From Adenophora triphylla var. japonica (taxonomy: Eukaryota; Streptophyta; Magnoliopsida; Asterales; Campanulaceae): a stretch of DNA of 64,000 nucleotides. The notes under the pieces were generated by a model. That model was not told the DNA's origin. It ran no database searches and saw nothing but the letters and a program-made list of their open reading frames with translations. Shown piece by piece: positions 47,388-60,015 of this stretch. The stretch spans positions 288,501 to 352,500 of the forward strand of contig JAFEMH010001232.1 in NCBI GenBank assembly GCA_022495995.1. Direction: 5' to 3'. Numbering within the stretch: the first letter of the stretch is position 1; each line of letters starts with the position of its first letter. A program made the translations under genes and the position numbers.

Positions 47388-49813
47388 GTTTTTTGCGCCA
47401 ACTGGGAGTGGGAAATTTTGGGTTCGCGGTATTTATTAACATTTACGGCTGATATTATACACCGCCGTATACACTGTCGTATATAATGTACTATTTACGG
47501 CGGACGCTTGTCAACCGTCGTATATAACTTAAATCTCATATACGTAGACGTTAAATGTACGTATATAAAGTATATACGGCGGCTCAAGCCGCCGTATATA
47601 ACAATTGAATAAATGTAGATCAGAAGTAACATTTTCTACATCAAGTTTATCTGGATAATCAATTGAATAAAAAAAAATAACCTGAAATAAAAATCAACCT
47701 AACCTAATATAATAAAAATGTTACTTACATAATTAGATAACGAATGAAATAATAAATTACATATTCATTTAAAAACACAACTACTAATTAATCAACTATT
47801 ACATTATATATTTAGATAATGAGTATCAATGTGGGCTATTAATTGGGCTCAATAGTGAACCAAAAGAATATAGAAAAAATACTCAAATATTTCGGCCAAA
47901 TAAATTGAAAATGTAACAATCCTAAATAGATAATTTCATATATTTTTGTCAAAAAAAAATGTTCCAAAATAAAGCTAATAGATAAAATGGCCTAATTATT
48001 GACACACATAATAATAAAGATCAATAATTGACATTAGACAAACTAAGCTCACTTCGGATATTTATAAAAAAGTCAAAAAGATGTGGAATATTTTTAGCAA
48101 AAATTTTCTTGTGACTGGTCGGAGATGTAGACTATGCTAAGTAAAAAAAAAAAGAGTAAAAATGGAAATATTTTTAGTGTTTTCTTGAAAGTTCATTAGT
48201 CAAGCCGTGAGAAAAAAAGCTGTTTTTTTGGATGAAAAAAAAAAAGAAATTTTTTGCTAAAAATATTCCACATCTTTGATTTCGTGGAATTTTCACGTCG
48301 ATCCCTTCGGGTTGATAGTTAAATGAGTTATTTGTTCGTTTGGAATTTTTCCGTCTATCCTTTTGGGTTGATAGTTGAATGAGTTATTCGTTTACAAAGA
48401 TGACAAAAAATAATGTACTTTTATGTCATTTACTTTTCAAATTAATAAGTCATACTTAGATTTAGATCTATTATTCGGCCAACCACAACAAACTTATCTG
48501 ATTTTATTTATGAATATGGATGATAATGATCACACTACAGGAAACAGGCTTATATACGGCGGATTTTAACAGCCGTATATAGTATGCGAGCCGCCGTATA
48601 TATCATTTACGGCGGACTATCCGCCGTATATATCGCATCGTATAAAGTATTGCCGTATATAGTATTTACAATGGATATCCCACTGTAAATACTATATACG
48701 GCGAATATACAACCGCCGTATATAATTGAGTACAAATACGGCGGCTTATGGACTGCCGTATATAATGAAATACAAATACACCGTATGTATAAAAGGCATA
48801 TTTGAGGAAACTTTATACGGCGGTATATAACCGCCATATATAATGAAAATTTATATACGGCGGTGTAGATTAGCCGTATATAATAGAAGAGTCGTCCAAG
48901 AGAGCACGAATCGTCCCATTTTTACCCCACTATGATACCTTCGTCCCCCTTTGGGGACGAGTCATCCATTATACTTATATACAGCGGATGGTGGGAATCG
49001 CCGTAAATAACTAGTTATGAGACGAGTCGTCCATTAGAGCACGAACATAGGGCAAAAATAAAGTCAGGAGGGAATTAGATAAACACATTGCATCAAACTT
49101 TAAAGCAAAAACTACATCAGACAACAATGACATAAAAACAAAAGTATTGGTTTAAATGACTTTTTAGAATTGGATGGAATCCATTTCAACGTCTTTTCAT
49201 TTGTGAGACCACACAGATCAGCCTCAGCATGCACAAAATCTAGCTATCTACCGACCTATGTAACGTATCCACACAGGCCATATTCCTTATAGCAACTATC
49301 CTTGTCGTGAATGCTAAATATGTATCGAAACTAAAGATATATTTACTTTTTTAATTGTCACAAAAGCATAAACTGGCTTCTAGTCAACTTTTTGACTTCG
49401 CAACATATGTTTAACCAATCTACAATCCCTTTCATACACTAAAACTTTCTCAAATACAAGCACTATCCAACAAAAATCGATTAACTACAATTACTGACAA
49501 CCAAATCAGTTATGAACTAGTTCAAATTCACAAACTGAAAATACATTAGACAACGAGATGGTGGGTACCTGAAGATGACGAGATGTTGGGTACCTGAAGA
49601 TTGAAAAATAACAACCAAATCAGTTATGAACTAGTTTTTATTTGTTATATACGCCGTATATAGCTTCAAGAACACGAACAACGGAGGTTTCAAGAACCCA
49701 CCAAGAACAACAAAACCAAGAAATTAAAAGAAAATCAGAAAAGAGGTATACCTGATTCGTTGTTGATCGACGGTCGGCTGTGCTTCAATGGTCACCGGCG
49801 GCGGTCCTTGCCC

Positions 49814-49866
<53 letters not shown>

Positions 49867-50100
49867 GTGAGAGAGAAACAATTGTTTTTTGCACCAACTG
49901 GGAGTGGGAAATTTTGGGTTCGCGGTATTTATTAATATTTACGGCGGATATTATACACCGCCGTATACACTGCCGTATATAATGTACTATTTACGGCGGA
50001 CGCATGTCAACCACCGTATATAACTTAAATCTCATATACGCAGACGTTAAATGTACGTATATAAAGTATATACGGCGGCTCAAGCCGCCGTATATAACAA

Positions 50101-50245
50101 ATATATACGGCGGTTGTGTATACCGCCATATATATTAGTTATATACGGCGGACGCGTATCATCCGCCGTATATAACTAATATATACGGCGCACGCATGTC
50201 ACCCACCCTAAATAAGTGCCGTAAATAACCAACTTTCTTGTAGTG
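50101..50245. repeat. Unique right terminus of CACTA-2
   Basis: 145 bp of tatacggcgg-type inverted repeats end in ccaactttcttgtagtg. It is present only after the fourth unit and carries the terminal motif that the first three copies lack. Confidence 0.85.
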
Positions 50246-50850
50246 TCATCAAGAAGAATTAATAAAAAATGCAGACTTAGTCGAATATCCAAAAAATTTG
50301 GATAAATTGAATAAATGGGTAATCCCTTCAGTTCCTTCAAACCATATTTATAATATTAGTTTATTTGATATGAGATCTAGGTTTGCTATAAAAATTATAG
50401 AGCAAACAATTAGAATATCTGAAATTATTCAAACAATTAGTTTATTGAGTAAAAAAGATTTAATTCCCTTTAGGAATTATAAATTTATCCATATTGGATT
50501 ATTGCAAATTGCATTTAAACCCTTAACATTATTAAGGATAAATTCAAATATAAGGGCATATGTTAGAGGTGGTAGATGCTATGCAACTAACAATTCATAC
50601 TAATGGTTATTTTGATGTATCTCCTAATTTAAACCTATCATTATCTGATAGTAATTTATTAGATGCTATGCAACTAACAATTCATACTAATGGTTATTAT
50701 TTTAAACCAGGAAGTGAAATAATAGCAATATGTTATAAAATTTATTATAAAGTCTTACATACTTTAAATCCAAAAGTAAGACAAATATCATTTTCCAGGA
50801 ATTACTACTGTAGTCCAAACAAATTTATTAACTTCAAATATAGCAACTAA
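50246..50850 (+). pseudogene. Caulimovirid movement protein, central and C-terminal part
   Basis: The frame continues from the fragment left of CACTA-2. The 30K-type movement-protein core is visible in YKFIHIGLLQIAFKPLTLL and, after a disruption, VSPNLNLSLSDSNLLDAMQL, TIHTNGYYF and PGSEIIAICYKIYYKVL. Between them, a 38-bp segment (50573-50610) duplicates 50660-50697, replaces expected residues and causes a frameshift. Cell-to-cell movement is the role of the family. This copy cannot make the protein. Confidence 0.82.
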
Positions 50851-52010
50851 TAGGTTGATTAGGAGGGATGAAATCAACTTCCCAACAACTTGGTCTCTTC
50901 CTCGAAAAATAGAACCTGAACCAAAATTAAATAAAAATATAGATCAAATAATTCAAACATCCGAGGGAGATGTAGAAATAAAATTTAATTCTCAAAGAAC
51001 TATAAAATTACCTAGGTCAATTTCTGATAGGTACTCCACCTCAAGTGAATTTTATACAATTCCTAATGAGATAAGTAGAGGTTCAACTTCTCATATAAGA
51101 GAAGATTTAGAATCTGTTGAAGAAATAAGAATAAGTCAGAATAGAATTCCAGAAGGAATTTATAAAATCGAAAAACAGAGTAGGCAATCTCCTACTCAAT
51201 CAGAAATAAGTTTTCATATAAATGATTGATTATTCTCCAGGTAGTGAAATGAGAGGAATTCTCAATAAGGAATTCCACGGAGCAGAACATAAAGAATTTC
51301 GTGAATGGTATTTTAATAATTACTCAAATGAATAATTAAACGAATTCAAAAATAAATACTATGATTATTTAGAAAAAACCCAAGATTTCATATATTTTGT
51401 TAGATGGTTTATGAAACATCATATTAATAATATTAATAAGGAAATTCTAGTCTTGCAAAGATCTTGGAAGACAAAAATAGGAGAAACAGTTAATTCACAT
51501 TTTCCTCCTGAACAAACAATTTGTTTGAATAAAGATACAGAGGCTACAACCTATTTAAACTTGTAGAGAATTGAATCTGCTCAAGTAACAATTAAAGAGT
51601 ACTAAATGCTATAAATCTCAAAATTATTCAAAAACCTTTTTAATATGTTTAGGAGATCAATTTATATCCCATGAAAAATATTTAATATCTCTAAAAAAAG
51701 ATATTGAAAACCAACAACAATTAATAATTGATCAATTAAAACAATTAAATAAATCAAATCAAGAGGAATCATCTTCGTCTGTTTATACAGATGCTCCCAT
51801 GATTCAAAATCCTGTCCCTATCAAAGGATTTAAAATAGAGACTAAAAATAATGATTTTGTTCAAATTTTAGAACAAAAACTGAGAGATTTGCATCACAGC
51901 GTTCTGTCCAAAGAAGGAACATCAAGTCAATATGAGCCTTCTGAGACGGAGACTGAGACTGAGATTGAGACTGACTCAGAATCCTAAAAAAATAGCTGAT
52001 ATTAATCGGT
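50851..52010 (+). pseudogene. Caulimovirid polyprotein linker between movement and coat protein
   Basis: Reading-frame pieces follow the movement protein: RRDEINFPTTWSLPRKIEPE (in the 50855-51229 frame), a middle stretch with several stops and a Lys/Asn-rich region, and a piece at 51799-51987 ending in an acidic Glu/Thr repeat (SETETETEIETDSES). Such acidic tracts often precede caulimovirid coat proteins. I cannot assign a function. Confidence 0.6.
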
Positions 52011-53140
52011 TAACTGATATGTTTGCTAATCTAAACCCTAATAACAGTGAGCTAAATCCAATATATGCTCCAAAACCTCTTGAAAAATATTATTAAAAGA
52101 GACCTTCCCCTCAAGATCTTCTTTTTGAAGAACCTGAGCAATTCCAGAATTCTTATTCAGGAAAAGCCATTTATGACTGGAATATTGATGGCTTAAATGA
52201 TAAACAAATAATAGATGTAATATTTGAAATTATTATGTATTCTACTGTCTGTAAACAACATGGAAATAGTGATAGTTCCATAGCAACCTTTATAACCACA
52301 GGTTTTGTAGGACAATTAAGAGGTTGGTGGGAAAATAATCTCACTGAAAATCAAAGAATAGAAATTCGGAACCATAAAAAATTGGAAAAAACTGAACCAG
52401 GTAGTGCAACAATTACCACTACTGGATAAGAAGATGCAGTATATACTCTCTGTCTTGCTATCCTACAACATTTTGTAGGAACAACAACCTCAATTACTGA
52501 GAAGTTACAAACACTTCTCCAAAACCTAAGATGTCCTTCTTTAACCCATTTAGATGGTATAAAGATACTTTTTTTATCTAGGGTTTATCAATTAACCAAT
52601 CCTAATTCAACCCATTAGAAATTCAAATTAATAGATGGTCTTCCTCATCTTTTTGCTGAAAAGGTTAGGCAATCCTTAAGAATGAAAAATGATGGAATAA
52701 ATATAAACTATTCCAATTTAACATATGGACAACTAATTAGTAGTTGTATAAATGAAGGATTAGCTTTGTGTAATGACATTAAGCTAAAAAATCAATTAAA
52801 AAAGCAAAAATTATCAGAAAAATATCAACTTGGTGAATTCTGTGAATAATTTGCTTTTGACTTAGAAAAATCCCTTACCCCAGAGAATACTAAAGTCAAG
52901 AAAAATCATAAAATTGTTTATAAGAAAAATAAATCATATCAAAATAAAGAAAAATATTATGAAAATCCTTACAAAAAAATTATAAGAGGCATTATTATAA
53001 GGCTAAGCCCAAGCAAAAGGTAAAAGCATTTATGCCTAGTAATGGAAAAAGAAAAGCAAAAAAACTTGATATAAGTTGTCACAAATTTGGTAAGATTGGC
53101 CACTATGCTAATCAATGTTAGACTAAAAAAAGCCCTTAAT
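52011..53140 (+). pseudogene. Caulimovirid coat protein region
   Basis: Recognisable coat-protein blocks in frame pieces include GFVGQLRGWWENNLTENQ, EDAVYTLCLAILQHFVGTTT, LLQNLRCPS and GLPHLFAEKVRQSLRMKNDG, followed by a Lys-rich tract and a zinc knuckle near 53078-53119. The knuckle reads CHKFGKIGHYANQC, so its second Cys is replaced by Phe. In-frame stops at about 52095, 52428, 52617 and 52848 lie within conserved blocks. Most are one transition from Gln or Trp codons. The protein would form the capsid and bind the nucleic acid, but this copy is dead. Confidence 0.82.
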
Positions 53141-53694
53141 GAGATAGAAGATGAACAATTACGTTCATAATTAAAAAAGATAATGCTTATTAATTCTGAA
53201 TCAGAACAAGAATTTTCTAATAATGAAGATTTAGGATTAAATGATGAGACTTCTTCTGGATCATCATCTCCTGACAAAAATGATTATCAGTGCAATGAAC
53301 TTAATTATTGGAAATCCATAGTTGATATGCATGGATTAAATGTTATAAATGCAGACCAAGAAAAGGCATTAAAAGTAATCGAATTAATTACTGATCCTGA
53401 TTTAAAGCAAAAAATGATTAAGACTTTAATCAAAGAAAATAAGGAATCTCATTTAATAATAGAAGCACCTTACCAATTAAGTGTGGTTTTGCACAGGTTT
53501 CAACAATCTAATGTAAAAGAAACGCCTGTTTTGATTGTTGATTTAAAAAGAGAAAAAATACATTAAAATTTGAAATATCTCAAATTAATAAAAATAATAA
53601 TGGTCTATCAACAAGAATAACCTTGTTAGAAACAAAATTTCTTAAATTAAAAGAAATGCAAGATGTTACTTCCACAAGCAATACTGATAAAGAT
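53141..53694 (+). pseudogene. Caulimovirid region between coat protein and protease
   Basis: An open stretch at 53183-53566 has an acidic Ser/Glu/Asp-rich N-terminus (SGSSSPDKND) and then ELNYWKSIVDMHGLNVINAD and LITDPDLKQKMIKTLIKENK. It ends in a frameshift before further coding sequence that runs into the Copia TSD at 53695. The region precedes the protease, whose coding resumes at 60016. Function unknown. Confidence 0.65.
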
Positions 53695-53699
53695 GTTGC
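53695..53699. repeat. Left TSD (GTTGC) of the Copia element
   Basis: GTTGC precedes TGTTATATG of the 5' LTR and recurs at 60011-60015 after the ACAACA end of the 3' LTR. Confidence 0.95.
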
Positions 53700-53964
53700 T
53701 GTTATATGTAGTAGTATTCACATATAATACTTGGTCATCTCCCATATTGAGTTTGTAAACCAACCTTTCATTCATGGTATAAAGTCTTTTTCTTCATTTC
53801 TTGTTTTCTTGTGTCTTCTTTATCCCACATGGGATTACTACTAAAACTTGTGGAGTTAAACTTGTTATATAATAGCTAAGTTTGAAGAGTTCCTATAAGC
53901 TTACTTGAGCTTTCCTCTATTATGGGAAAATATCAAGTATGGCTTAAAGTTTTGAGTATTATAT

Positions 53965-54032
<68 letters not shown>

Positions 54033-54477
54033 GCCCGTGCGGTACGGAGCGGCCGTGCCAATTTTGGTGACACGCCCGTGCAAAAGCATGGAGCGGCCGT
54101 GCAACTTTGTTGACTCGGCCGTGCAGCTGAGGCACCAGTTCGGAAAAGTTGTGTCTTTTCAAGACGACAACACCAACTCTATAAATAGGGCTGGTCTCCT
54201 TGGAACTGATATATAGAAATCACTGAGTTAATTACTTCCTGAGTCTTTCTTCTTAACAAATCTATTCTTCGAGTCAAACAGTTAAAGCTTCGATTATTGT
54301 TCCCGAGTTATTCAAAGGAGTGTAACTTTGAATAAGAGTGTGTAGGTTTTGTATCCTGGAGGTGAAATTCGTTGAGACCATTACACCATAGTGGGACGAA
54401 TTAAATACCTTAAAGATAACATCTTTTGGTGTGCCTAACCTACTGATTCCCTACCCACAATTGAGTCATATACAACA
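53700..54477 (+). repeat. 5' LTR of the Copia element
   Basis: 778 bp. A TA microsatellite (about 53963-54030) is followed directly by GC-rich modules (cgcccgtgc, gagcggccgtgc; 54031-54126) and a TATA box TATAAATA at 54180-54187. Compared with the 3' LTR, about 170 bp between the TA tract and the modules are missing. Confidence 0.95.
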
Positions 54478-54493
54478 GTTTTAAGGTATTTAA
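54401..54493 (+). promoter_or_regulatory. Candidate self-primer hairpin across the 5' LTR end of the Copia element
   Basis: TTAAATACCTTAAA at 54401-54414 in the LTR is the exact reverse complement of TTTAAGGTATTTAA at 54480-54493, which starts 2 nt after the LTR end. That second segment is where a primer binding site should be, and no tRNA complement is seen there. The LTR segment lies downstream of the TATA box, so it would be in the 5' part of the RNA. If it were cut after 54414, its 3' end would be placed to copy into the LTR end. This is the geometry of Tf1-type self-priming. The function is inferred. Confidence 0.55.
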
Positions 54494-54504
54494 CTTCCGT
54501 ATAG

Positions 54505-57500
54505 ATGGAGTCAGTTTTGATGAAGGGACAGTTACCCGAAGCAGATAAGTTAGAGAGGCTAAATGGGCTGAACTACAAGCGTTGGAGCTTGAAGATGGAA
54601 TACCTTCTCACCATTGCAAAGGTATTCTACGTGCTATGTGATCCTTGTCCAAAGGAGAATGAAAATGATAAAGCAACCGAGGCACAGAAAACCGAGGCTG
54701 CTGAAAAAGTGAAGAAATGGAAATCGGATGACTTCATTTGCCGATTCACCATTCTGCAAGCATTGAACAACACGTTGTTCAACGTGTTCCATATACACAA
54801 AACCGCCGCTGAAGTTTGGTTTGCAATCAAACGAAGGTACGTCAATGAAGATGCTGGTAATAAATCTTTTTTGGTTAATAAATTTGTTGAATACAAGATG
54901 GTAGACTCGAGGCCTGTCATTGATCAAGTTAATGAACTCAATGACATAGCCATCGAATGTGCCGATGCGGGTGAACCCATTTCTGAGACATTCCAAGTTT
55001 CAACCATCATTGGTAAACTTCCACCTTCTTGGAAAGATTACCAAAAGAAATTGAAGCATAAGAAGAAGGCCATCACCTTAGATGAACTTCTTCAAGGCAT
55101 CCAAATTGAGACTGAAAGTCTCAAACGTGATGGCTCAATTTCTGAGAAGATTGATGGTGTAAACTATGTGGAAAATAAAAATGTTGCCGGAACTTCCAAG
55201 GGAAACCAAGGAAAGTTCAAACGGAAAAACAACTTTAAAAATGATGGAAATGGTAAAGCTAAGAAAAAGCAGAAGAGTTCTTGCTATGTTTGTGGAAAAA
55301 CAAATCATTTGGCTAAGAACTGCTATTACCGCAAAGGACAACAGAAAGATGAACAAGCAAATGTAGTTGAGAGCAACTTCATTAGCATGCTTTCCGAAAT
55401 CTGTCTAGTCAACAATGTCGACTCAGATTGGTGGATTGATTCAGGGGCTACATGTCATGTAACTCCAAATCGAAGCTTGTTCAAAACTTATGAAGAAGTG
55501 AAAGAGCCAAAAGCAGTTTATATGGGAAATGCTTCTACAAGCGAGGTCTTGGGCATAGGGACCATTATTCTCCCCCTCACTTCGGGAAAGACTCTTACTT
55601 TGAAAAATGTGTACCATATTCCCTCTATGAGGAAGAATCTTGTATCCGTTCCTAAATTGGACGAAAATGGCTTTAAAGTAACCTTTCGCGCCCAACAAGT
55701 GAATATCACTAAAAATGGGACGTTTGTTGGAAAGGGCTACATTAAAGACCAAATGTATTTATTGAGCATTGATAATAAAATTACCAGTTCTTCTTACTTT
55801 GTTGATTCTAATTTTAATGTTGAAAAGCATGATTTTTGGCATTCTAGATTAGGACATATTGGTATGAATGCAATGAGTCGTATGATTAAATATGAGTATA
55901 TTCCTAAATCTTCGACTATTTATTCTATGAATAATTGTGAATGTTGCGCTCAATCTAAGTTGACTAAAACATCTTTTAAAAGTGTAGGTAGATCAACTAG
56001 GTTACTTGAGTTAATTCATACCGGTATTTGTGACAACAAAGATATTTTGACAAGAGGTGGAAAACGTTATTTTATTACGTTCATTGATGATTTTTCTAAG
56101 TTTGCATATGTGTATTTACTTAGAACAAAAGATGAAGCTTTTGACAAGTTTAAAATTTTCAAAGCCGAAGTTGAAAATCAAACTAATCTAAGGATAAAAC
56201 GATTAAGATCGGATAGAGGTGGTGAATATTTCCCAAACGAGATGATTTCATTTTGTCAACAAAATGGAATTGTTAGGGAATCTTCAGCACCTAATACTCC
56301 ACCACAAAATGGAGTAGCCGAGAGGAAAAATCGATCCTTAATGGAGATGGTTAGTGCCATGATTATAAATTCAAAATTACCAATGAGCTATTGGGGAGAG
56401 GCACTATTAAGTTCTGTTTACATTTGTAACAGAATTGTGAATAAACATATGAAAACTCCATACGAATTATTTAATGGGCGTAAGCCTAATATTTCACATT
56501 TAAAAGTATGGGGTTGTGTTGCATATGTTTTAGATGTAACTTTGAAAAGAAATAAACTTGGGAGCAAAGCTGTGAAATCTATATTTATTGGTTATTCTTC
56601 AATAAGCAAAGCATATAGATTTATGAGAATTAATGACAATCGTGTGTTTGAAGCTACGCGTGCTATTTTTTATGAGCATTTGAACATAAAAAGTGTAGAC
56701 AAGGTAGATATAAACCATGAATTGTCAAAAGAACTTGAAGTAGAAAATGCATCAAGTTCACATGATAATGGTGATGCCATTGCTAATGATGAAAATTTAG
56801 ACAACAATGAAAATGATGAAATAGTTGAGTTAAGGAGAAGCAAAAGACAAAGAATTGAAAAGAACCTTGGTCCTGGCATGTTTACATATATGTTAGAAGA
56901 GGATCCTAAAACTTTTCAAGAAGCTATGTCTTTGTCTCGATCTCGAACTTGTGGAAAAGAGCCATGGATGATGAAATCAAATCTATCCTTGATAATGAAA
57001 CATGGACTCTAGTCAATCCTCCTCCTAATACTAAACCTATTGTCTGCAAGTGGGTTTTGAAAAAGAAACTCAAAACTGATGGTACTATTGATAAGTACAA
57101 GGCAATATTAGTAGCCAAAGGTTATAGTCAAAAAGAAGAAATTGACTATTTCGAAACATTTTCACCGGTCACTAAATTTACATCAATTAGAACTATGTTT
57201 GCTATAGCATCCGTCTATGGACTAGAGGTTCATCAAATGGATGTTAAAACAAAGATTCTTAAATGGAGATTTAGATGAAGAGATTTACATACAACAACCC
57301 GAGGGTTATGTCTCTAAAGGAGAAGAACATAAAGTATGTAAATTAAAGAAATCTCTATATGGACTTAAACAAGCACCAATTCAATGGTACAAGAAGTTTA
57401 AGCAAGAAATTCGAAAGTTTGGTTTTAAGAGTAGTAAAGTAGAAAGTTGTGTTTTTACTAAAGTTACTCTTAATTTTAAAGTTGTTATAACTTTATATGT

Positions 57501-58443
57501 TGATGACTTGCTAATATTTGGTTCTGATATTAATTGTATTAATGAGACAAAGAACTATTTAAAGCAAGTGTTTGACATGAAGGACTTAGGTCCAGTAGAT
57601 GTCATTTTGGGGGTTAAGGTGATCAAAAAGGACAAAACTTACATATTAACTCAATCACATTACATTGAGGAAATATTAAAGAAGTTTAATTATTTTGATT
57701 GCAAAATAAGTAAAAGTCCTATTGACCCTCATATGAAGTTAGTTCCAAATAAAGGTGAGGCCGTAAATCAAGGAGAATATGCCAAGATAATTGGTAGCAT
57801 AATGTATGTGGTTAATCATATAAGACCTGATCTTGCATGTGCAATTGGCATACTTAGTAGATTTACAAGTAATCCAAGTGAAGAACATTGGACGGAACTA
57901 AAAAGAGTACTAAGGTACTTAAAATTCACAATAAACTATGGCTTACATTACAAGTGTAATTCACCTATACTTGAATGTTATAGTGATGCAAATTGGGCAT
58001 CCGATGTAACCAACTCCAAATCAACGAGTGGTTGGTTATTTACCATTGGAGGAGCCATAGTTGCTTGGTCTTCAAAAAGACAAACATGTGTTGCTTTGTC
58101 TTCTATGGAATCTGAGTACATAGCCATGTCAATGGCTAGTAAAGATTTAATATGGTTTAGAAGATTTCTAAGAACCATACCATTTATTGATTCTAAGAAA
58201 GGAGCCACAACTTTGTATTGTGATAATCAAGCTGCCATATTTAATACAAAGAATAAGAGAATATCAAATCATAGCAAACACATTGTTATGAGATATAATC
58301 ATATTAGAGATATGGTTAAAAAGGGAAAGATAGCACTTGAGTATCTTCCTACAAATCAGATGTTAGCTGATCCACTAACAAAATCTTTATCAGGGGATAA
58401 AATTACAAAGGTCATGAGAGATATGGGACTATTACCGGTCTAA
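54505..58443 (+). pseudogene. gag-pol: Copia gag-pol polyprotein, two frameshifts
   Basis: The start is ATG at 54505, 27 nt after the LTR. Domains in order: UBN2-type gag; zinc knuckle CYVCGKTNHLAKNC (about residue 260); protease DSGATCHV (about 312); GAG-pre-integrase with HSRLGHIG; integrase with RSDRGGEY and PQNGVAERKNR; RT with KWVLKKKLKTDG and YVDD; RNase H with YSDANWASD, ESEYIAMS and DNQAAI. Defects: a -1 shift near 56940 before LWKRAMDDEI, a +1 shift near 57262 (an extra A before NGDLDEEIY), and Gly in place of the first integrase Asp (HTGICD, codon 56023-56025). Confidence 0.93.
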
Positions 58444-58980
58444 ACAATGTATTAATTGAAACCAACTTTATCTTAAGGTACAAGTCATAGATTTGTCACC
58501 TTATGTTTAAAGTTAAAAGGCAATTCAATATTAGACATTGGTGAAATGGAAACTTTGATACATTTCGAGTGCATAACTTAAAAATAGTGGGGGTGTCACT
58601 ATTTGAAAGTTTCATATCTGACCTATACACTTTCATTACCACAACAAGATTAGGATGGATTCAAAATCCTTAATAGACTTATAGCTTTCGTAGAATGCGT
58701 TGTGGACATTCTCGATAAGTCTACCTATACAAGTAAAGAAGTGAGAGGCCGCTTCTTATGGATTACTCCGGTAAAATTCCTAGAGTACTTGTGAACACCA
58801 GGATTAAGCACAAGGCCCAACTACAAGGTGCTGCCAAGATCAAAAGGAACATGAAATCATACATGACGAGGATATGTCTCCCTAAGAGGTTTCACATTCA
58901 ACCATAAAGTTTAAGGCTCGTCCACTTAATGGGTATTCGTTATGTAAAGAAGCTGAAATTGTTTAGTGTCATTATATGTA
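58444..58980 (+). other. Copia 3' internal non-coding region
   Basis: About 540 bp between the polyprotein stop and the polypurine tract (58981-58994), with no ORF of note and no env-like gene. Confidence 0.7.
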
Positions 58981-58994
58981 AATAAGTGGGGGAT

Positions 58995-60010
<1,016 letters not shown>

Positions 60011-60015
60011 GTTGC

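Larger units (their letters stand above)
40165..50100. repeat. Composite 2.5-kb tandem array, four head-to-tail copies
   Basis: Units start (aaatgtagatcagaag) at 40165, 42654, 45116 and 47611, giving lengths of 2489, 2462, 2495 and about 2490 bp. Each contains the edge of the first visible Helitron exon, about 700 bp of non-coding sequence, a 199-bp foldback, about 160 bp of pararetroviral movement-protein gene and about 1.5 kb of the left part of CACTA-2. The unit-to-unit joint is the same each time: tatataacaa of CACTA-2 joined to ttgaataaatg. Copies are very similar. The amplification came after CACTA-2 had inserted. Confidence 0.95.
41087..50245. mobile_element. CACTA-2: non-autonomous CACTA element, left part amplified fourfold
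   Basis: The left end CACTACAGAAAACAGG is at 41087 (also at 43575, 46033 and 48533). The only right end, cttgtagtg, is at 50245. The TSD is TCA (41084-41086 and 50246-50248). Subterminal repeats are inverted tatacggcgg/ccgccgtata motifs. There is no transposase. The inside includes gacgagtcgtcc motifs, a GA microsatellite and a GC patch tggtcaccggcggcggtc. Copies 1-3 are truncated where the array joint lies. Only the fourth is complete, so only that one could be excised normally. Confidence 0.88.

Noticed and set aside
53922..54162. Tyr/Ile-repeat ORFs
   Set aside because: Products of the TA microsatellite in the Copia LTR.
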